This document shows positions 6,542-8,931 of a stretch of 8,931 nt of DNA, one piece after another; positions within the stretch are counted from its first letter, which is position 1; each line of letters opens with the position of its first letter. The position numbers were made by a program, and so were the translations under genes. This stretch comes from Oscillospiraceae bacterium (GTDB lineage: Bacteria; Bacillota_A; Clostridia; Oscillospirales; JAAYXM01), in NCBI GenBank assembly GCA_017408185.1, contig JAFQVE010000010.1, positions 1-8,931 on the forward strand, written 5' to 3'. Below the pieces are notes generated by a model, which was not told the DNA's origin, searched no databases, and was given only the letters and a program-made list of their open reading frames with translations.

Positions 6542-6573
6542 GTAAAACTTTTTTGACAAGAAATCTATCTAAC
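6542..6573 (+). promoter_or_regulatory. Candidate ECF-type (autoregulated) promoter of the sigma operon
   Basis: GTAAAACTTTT (6542-6552) resembles the ECF -35 pattern of an AAC block followed by a T-run. TATCTAAC (6566-6573) resembles the -10 pattern CGTCTAA of Firmicute ECF30-like promoters, with about 17 nt between AAC and TATC. The position, some 30 nt before the sigma factor start, suits autoregulation. An overlapping TTGACA at 6553-6558 looks like a perfect sigma-A -35 but lacks a good -10 at 17 nt (only TAATGT at 6574). The promoter class is therefore uncertain. Confidence 0.4.
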
Positions 6574-6602
6574 TAATGTGTACAGCATAGTGAGGCGTGC
6601 TT

Positions 6603-7103
6603 ATGACAAAGGAAATGATTTACAGCGAAATGGTTACTTACCTGACGGAAAACAGAGAGAAGTTTTACCGCTTTGCGTACAGCTACGCAAAGGGAAAAGA
6701 GGCGTCTCTTGATATCGTTCAGAATGCAATATGTAAGGCTTTAGAGCATTACGGAGATATACGCGATGTCGCAAGGATTAACTCGTGGTTTTACCGCGTT
6801 CTGCTTAATGAAGTTTATTCGTATCTGAAAAAACACAGCAGGGAATATGCCACCGCCGATGAAGAAATGCCGGAAGGGATTTATCACGAAGCGGCATATG
6901 ATAAGGATGACGAAGTATACCGGATGGTGGAAAAGCTTCCGGAGAACTTAAAAACGGTTATTATTCTGCGATTTTATGAAGATCTTCCGCTTTCGGATAT
7001 CGCGCGAATAACGGATGTGAACTTAAGCACCGTAAAAACACGTCTGTACACTGCTTTGAAAAAATTAAAAAAAGCATATGAGGAGGCGGGAGAAAATGCT
7101 TGA
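6603..7103 (+). CDS. ECF-type RNA polymerase sigma factor
   Basis: This encodes a 166-residue alternative sigma factor with only regions 2 and 4, as usual for extracytoplasmic-function sigma factors. Region 2 spans about residues 18-80: FYRFAYSYAKGKEASLDIVQNAICKALEHY, then the DNA-melting part INSWFYRVLLNEVYSYLKK. Region 4 spans about 108-157: LPENLKTVIILRFYEDLPLSDIA, then the helix-turn-helix NLSTVKTRLYTALKKLKK. A short acidic linker joins them. I chose the ATG at 6603 because TGAGG at 6591-6595 is 7 nt upstream; an in-frame GTG at 6597 is only 1 nt from that site. The stop overlaps the next gene by 8 nt, and that gene encodes a membrane protein placed as the cognate anti-sigma. The arrangement resembles SigV-RsiV modules that respond to envelope damage. 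The inducing signal here is unknown. Confidence 0.93.
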   Translation: MTKEMIYSEMVTYLTENREKFYRFAYSYAKGKEASLDIVQNAICKALEHYGDIRDVARINSWFYRVLLNEVYSYLKKHSREYATADEEMPEGIYHEAAYDKDDEVYRMVEKLPENLKTVIILRFYEDLPLSDIARITDVNLSTVKTRLYTALKKLKKAYEEAGENA

Positions 7104-7782
7104 TTTTAATAAAGCAAAAGATAAATACAACTCAATAGAAATCCCGCAGGAGTTGGATGAGATTGTAGAAAACTCCATAAAACAATTTGAACAAAAGCAG
7201 AGAAGAACAAAAATTCACTTTCTCCGTCTTGCTCCGGTTGCGGTATGCGCAGTCATTTGTCTTGTTATCGGAATAAGCACGCTTCCGAAAAACAGAACAA
7301 ATGAGAGTTTGGTTACCGCCGACAGTACAGATGCCGGAGTGCCCGAGCTTGCACGGAGCGTACCCGCGGCAGGTGCAGGAAACGGAATTTCCGAGGATAG
7401 GACACCCGCGGCAATGAATGCCGAAACAGAAAGCGCTGTTGAGTATAAAGCCAATTCAAAAATGTCGATGTACAATATGTATGTGGCGGAAAAAATAGAT
7501 GAAAGCGTAGAAAAAGCGGTAAAAACGGAGACATCTGACAATGCATACAGTGAAGTTGTCGAGCTTTACTCGGATGAAAATGTTTATTCTTATTGCGTGA
7601 CAACTTTTCCGTCAAATACTGCAAATTATTATAACGTGAAGCAGAGCGACGGTGCGGAGATTGAACTTCATGATTTGCTGAAAAATGCCGAAGAGCTTGA
7701 AAATTGTGAGTTTTATTTCAAATCGGCAAACTGCCTTGCCGTTATTTGCGACGGCGAAGAAAAAGAAATAATTATAGATTGA
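7096..7782 (+). CDS. Membrane-anchored anti-sigma factor, RsiV-like (putative)
   Basis: This encodes 228 residues. The cytoplasmic amino terminus (1-42) contains YNSIEIPQELDEIVENSIKQFEQKQRR, which resembles the sigma-binding segment of RsiV-type / DUF3298-associated anti-sigma factors. One transmembrane helix follows at about 45-63 (LAPVAVCAVICLVIGISTL). Then come a low-complexity Ser/Ala/Glu-rich linker (about 65-120) and a small extracellular domain. Within the latter, the stretch YYNVKQSDGAEIELHDLLKN resembles the DUF3298 core, but the domain of about 105 residues is about half the size expected from B. subtilis RsiV. The ATG at 7096 follows AGGAGG at 7081-7086. Its first 8 nt (ATGCTTGA) overlap the sigma gene's end, so translation is coupled. 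It would hold the ECF sigma at the membrane until a signal triggers proteolysis. The role is inferred mainly from context and topology. Confidence 0.75.
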   Translation: MLDFNKAKDKYNSIEIPQELDEIVENSIKQFEQKQRRTKIHFLRLAPVAVCAVICLVIGISTLPKNRTNESLVTADSTDAGVPELARSVPAAGAGNGISEDRTPAAMNAETESAVEYKANSKMSMYNMYVAEKIDESVEKAVKTETSDNAYSEVVELYSDENVYSYCVTTFPSNTANYYNVKQSDGAEIELHDLLKNAEELENCEFYFKSANCLAVICDGEEKEIIID

Positions 7783-7789
7783 GGAAGAT

Positions 7790-8404
7790 ATGAAGATTAA
7801 TTATCAGCTTGTCTGCGATGAAAAGATAAAAGAGTTGACGGAAAACGGAAATATTCCGAGGCTTTTGCTTCACAGCTGCTGCGGACCGTGCAGTTCATAC
7901 GTTCTTGAATATCTGTCTGCTTTTTTTGAAATAACCGTGCTTTTCTTCAACCCGAATATTTATCCTGAAAACGAATATGAAAAGCGTCTTTCCGAACAAA
8001 AAAAGCTCATTGAGTCAATGAGCTTTAAAAATCCCGTGTCGTTGCTTGCCGTTCCGTATGACTATTCTGAGTTTCTTGCCTGTATCGGTGGCTTTGAGCG
8101 CGAACGTGAAGGCGGCGCAAGATGTACGGAGTGCTTCAGGCTACGCCTTGGCAGGTGCGCTGAGATCGCAAAAGAGCGGGGATTTGATGTCTTTGCGACA
8201 ACACTTTCCGTCAGTCCGCACAAAAATGCGCCGCTTCTCAACAGCATAGGGGAAGAGCTATCCGAAAAATACGGAGTTACATATCTTCCGTCTGATTTCA
8301 AAAAGAGAGAAGGGTATAAGCGTTCTATAGAGCTTTCGAAAAAATATGACATCTACCGTCAGGAATACTGCGGGTGTGAGTTCTCACTTCCACGTGAAAA
8401 TTGA
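7790..8404 (+). CDS. queH: Epoxyqueuosine reductase QueH
   Basis: QueH (formerly DUF208) is a cytoplasmic metalloenzyme that reduces epoxyqueuosine to queuosine in tRNAs with GUN anticodons, replacing QueG. The protein has 204 residues, a full-length member. The amino-terminal LLLHSCCGPCSSYVLEYL carries the family CCxPC motif with Cys30, Cys31 and Cys34. The segment FFNPNIYPENEYEKRLSEQK follows. The second cysteine motif ARCTECFRLRL comes next, then FATTLSVSPHKNAPLLNSIGEEL, and the ending EYCGCEFSL, which holds the CGC pair. The ATG at 7790 follows GAGGAAG, which overlaps the stop of the anti-sigma gene. The 7-nt gap suggests co-transcription with the sigma operon, although a functional link is not evident. 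Its 3' end is only 3 nt from the convergent sigma-factor remnant, with no terminator between. Confidence 0.95.
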   Translation: MKINYQLVCDEKIKELTENGNIPRLLLHSCCGPCSSYVLEYLSAFFEITVLFFNPNIYPENEYEKRLSEQKKLIESMSFKNPVSLLAVPYDYSEFLACIGGFEREREGGARCTECFRLRLGRCAEIAKERGFDVFATTLSVSPHKNAPLLNSIGEELSEKYGVTYLPSDFKKREGYKRSIELSKKYDIYRQEYCGCEFSLPREN

Positions 8405-8407
8405 ATA

Positions 8408-8476
8408 TCATTCAGGAAAACCATCTCTGAGCTTTTCAAGCGCCTTCTTCTCAATTCTTGATACATAGGAGCTCGC
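8408..8476 (-). pseudogene. 3'-terminal remnant of a sporulation-type sigma-70 factor gene (SigE/SigK/SigG-like)
   Basis: Read on the minus strand, this stretch encodes ASSYVSRIEKKALEKLRDGFPE and a TGA stop. SYVSRIEKKALEKL is the well-known recognition-helix end of region 4 in sporulation sigma factors (compare the SYVSRIEKRAL of SigK/SigE-type proteins). The codon just upstream in frame is TAA (complement of 8477-8479), and nothing upstream continues the gene, so only the last 22 codons are present. Its stop lies 3 nt from that of queH, as expected for two intact convergent host genes. The body of the gene should lie far to the right, beyond the inserted element, or the 3' end may have been replaced at the other junction. 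Assigning it to sigK specifically is a guess. Confidence 0.72.
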
Positions 8477-8488
8477 TTAATGTAAGTG

Positions 8489-8520
8489 AATATGTGAAAA
8501 GCTGATGTGCTTTACATATT
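8489..8520. repeat. Imperfect inverted repeat next to the presumed integration junction
   Basis: AATATGT (8489-8495) pairs with ACATATT (8514-8520), and AAAGC (8498-8502) pairs with GCTTT (8509-8513). A 2-nt GA bulge lies on the left arm, with a TGATGT loop. A looser outer similarity, TTAATGTAA (8477-8485) against TTACATATTAA (8512-8522), suggests several inverted motifs layered together. The position, some 12 nt from the end of the sigma remnant, is where recombinase or excisionase binding sites would be expected. It might equally be part of a repA leader. Confidence 0.4.
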
Positions 8521-8567
8521 AACGCAGAGTATAAAAGCGGACATTCATCAATATTTTCAGGAAATTT

Positions 8568-8596
8568 AAGGGCATTGCAGTCGCAGTGCCTTTTTT
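8568..8596 (+). terminator. Terminator-like hairpin in the leader of the RepA_N gene
   Basis: GGCATTGC (8571-8578) pairs with GCAGTGCC (8583-8590), with one T-G wobble, around an AGTC loop. Six T residues follow at 8591-8596, and the preceding AAG extends the stem onto the T-run. It lies 34 nt before the initiator start codon and downstream of a possible -10 (TATAAA, 8530-8535; no good -35). It would either stop read-through from queH into the element or attenuate the initiator transcript. Confidence 0.75.
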
Positions 8597-8629
8597 CTGT
8601 ACACAGATTACTTACAGAGGTGAACAAAG

Positions 8630-8931
8630 ATGCAATTTGAGTATTTCTATGGAGGTGAAGCGGAACAGTTTTCATTCTTCCGCATACCGAAATTGTTGTT
8701 TCGCGATGAAGCTTTTAAGAGCATTTCGACAGATGCTAAGGTTCTCTATGGTTTGATGCTCGACAGAATGAGCTTGTCGCTAAAAAACGGTTGGATGGAT
8801 ATAGAGGGCAGAGTGTATATCATATACACGATAGCAGACATAATGGAAGATATGAACTGCGCCGATCAGAAAGCCGGAAAGCTTCTGACAGAGCTTGATA
8901 ACAATAAGGGAATAGGTTTGATAGAGCGCAA
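8630..8931 (+). CDS. RepA_N-family replication initiator protein, amino-terminal part (3' truncated by window)
   Basis: The open frame runs from the ATG at 8630 to the end of the window, giving 100 complete codons. The ribosome site AGAGGTG at 8616-8622 is 7 nt upstream. The sequence matches the RepA_N initiator pattern closely: EYFYGGEAEQFSFFRIPKLL (residues 4-23), TDAKVLYGLMLDRMSLSLKN with NGWMD (about 35-59), RVYIIYT followed by IADIMEDMNCADQKAGKLL, and ELDNNKGIGLIER. The conserved amino-terminal domain of this family is a winged-helix DNA-binding domain that recognises origin iterons. RepA_N initiators drive theta replication of Firmicute plasmids and occur at one end of many integrative conjugative elements. 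The visible part is intact without frameshift. Its position beside a truncated host gene marks the start of a mobile element. Confidence 0.92.
   Translation, partial: MQFEYFYGGEAEQFSFFRIPKLLFRDEAFKSISTDAKVLYGLMLDRMSLSLKNGWMDIEGRVYIIYTIADIMEDMNCADQKAGKLLTELDNNKGIGLIER

Larger units (their letters stand above)
8477..8931 (+). mobile_element. Left edge of a putative integrative element (ICE or integrated plasmid), continuing past the window
   Basis: Sigma-factor coding homology stops at about 8476. From there on there are inverted repeats, a terminator-like hairpin and then a RepA_N initiator gene, typical of Firmicute conjugative elements and plasmids. The boundary is placed where the coding homology ends; the exact crossover could lie some bases into the remnant. 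No integrase, relaxase or opposite end is visible in the window, so the type of element is inferred from this edge only. Confidence 0.55.

Noticed and set aside
6553..6579. Standard sigma-A promoter using TTGACA for the sigma operon.
   Set aside because: It is not accepted as the main call because the only hexamer near 17-nt spacing, TAATGT at 6574-6579, matches the -10 consensus poorly. It is kept only as an alternative.
8451..8675. Minus-strand open frame of 74 codons across the element boundary.
   Set aside because: It overlaps the terminator-like hairpin and the RepA_N start, and it is in a different frame from the sigma remnant. It has no recognisable content.
1..8931. tRNA or rRNA genes and CRISPR arrays.
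   Set aside because: No cloverleaf-like conserved T-loop sequences, rRNA-like stretches or regularly spaced repeats were seen on either strand. In particular, no tRNA lies at the element boundary to serve as an attachment site.

Overview
The window looks like a chromosomal segment of a low-to-mid G+C, probably gut-associated clostridial Firmicute (Oscillospiraceae/Ruminococcaceae-like). The evidence is strong AGGAGG-type ribosome sites, a lipoprotein-type TAXI solute receptor, a DUF4830-like protein, an ECF sigma factor with an RsiV-like anti-sigma, QueH, a sporulation-type sigma-factor remnant and a RepA_N replication initiator. The organism assignment is inference; no rRNA or other marker is present.

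Layout. (1) 1-2063 (+): the 3' end of an operon with the C-terminal part of an ABC-type extracellular solute-binding protein, then a creatininase-family amidohydrolase, closed by a strong GC-rich terminator. (2) 2158-5269 (+): a self-contained TRAP-TAXI uptake operon with a near-consensus promoter, a TAXI receptor lipoprotein, a tandem-hairpin attenuator-like spacer, a fused TRAP permease and a terminator. (3) 5349-6334: a small DUF4830-like membrane-anchored protein (+) convergent with ruvX (-). Their 3' ends meet in a dispersed-repeat-like palindromic element that supplies the last residues of RuvX. (4) 6335-6602: a regulatory intergenic region holding a 98-bp MITE-like element with 10-bp terminal inverted repeats made of extended -10 motifs (TGGTATAAT), followed by a putative ECF-type promoter. 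(5) 6603-8404 (+): ECF sigma factor, overlapping membrane anti-sigma factor, and queH, closely packed. (6) 8408-8931: a short minus-strand remnant encoding only the last 22 residues of a SigE/SigK/SigG-type sigma factor. Beyond it lie inverted repeats, a terminator-like hairpin and the start of a RepA_N replication initiator. This reads as the edge of an integrative or conjugative element (or an integrated plasmid) inserted in the 3' end of a sporulation-type sigma gene.

How the genes work together. Regions 1 and 2 are two unrelated solute-uptake systems. In the TRAP operon, the very strong receptor gene and the hairpins before the permease suggest that receptor is made in excess over permease. 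The sigma/anti-sigma pair is a cell-envelope-type signalling module in which translation of the two partners is coupled by an 8-nt overlap. The most interesting part of the window is the right edge, where a mobile element appears to separate the last codons of a sigma factor gene from its body. This recalls the skin element of sigK, but the other end of the element lies outside the window, so that comparison remains a hypothesis.
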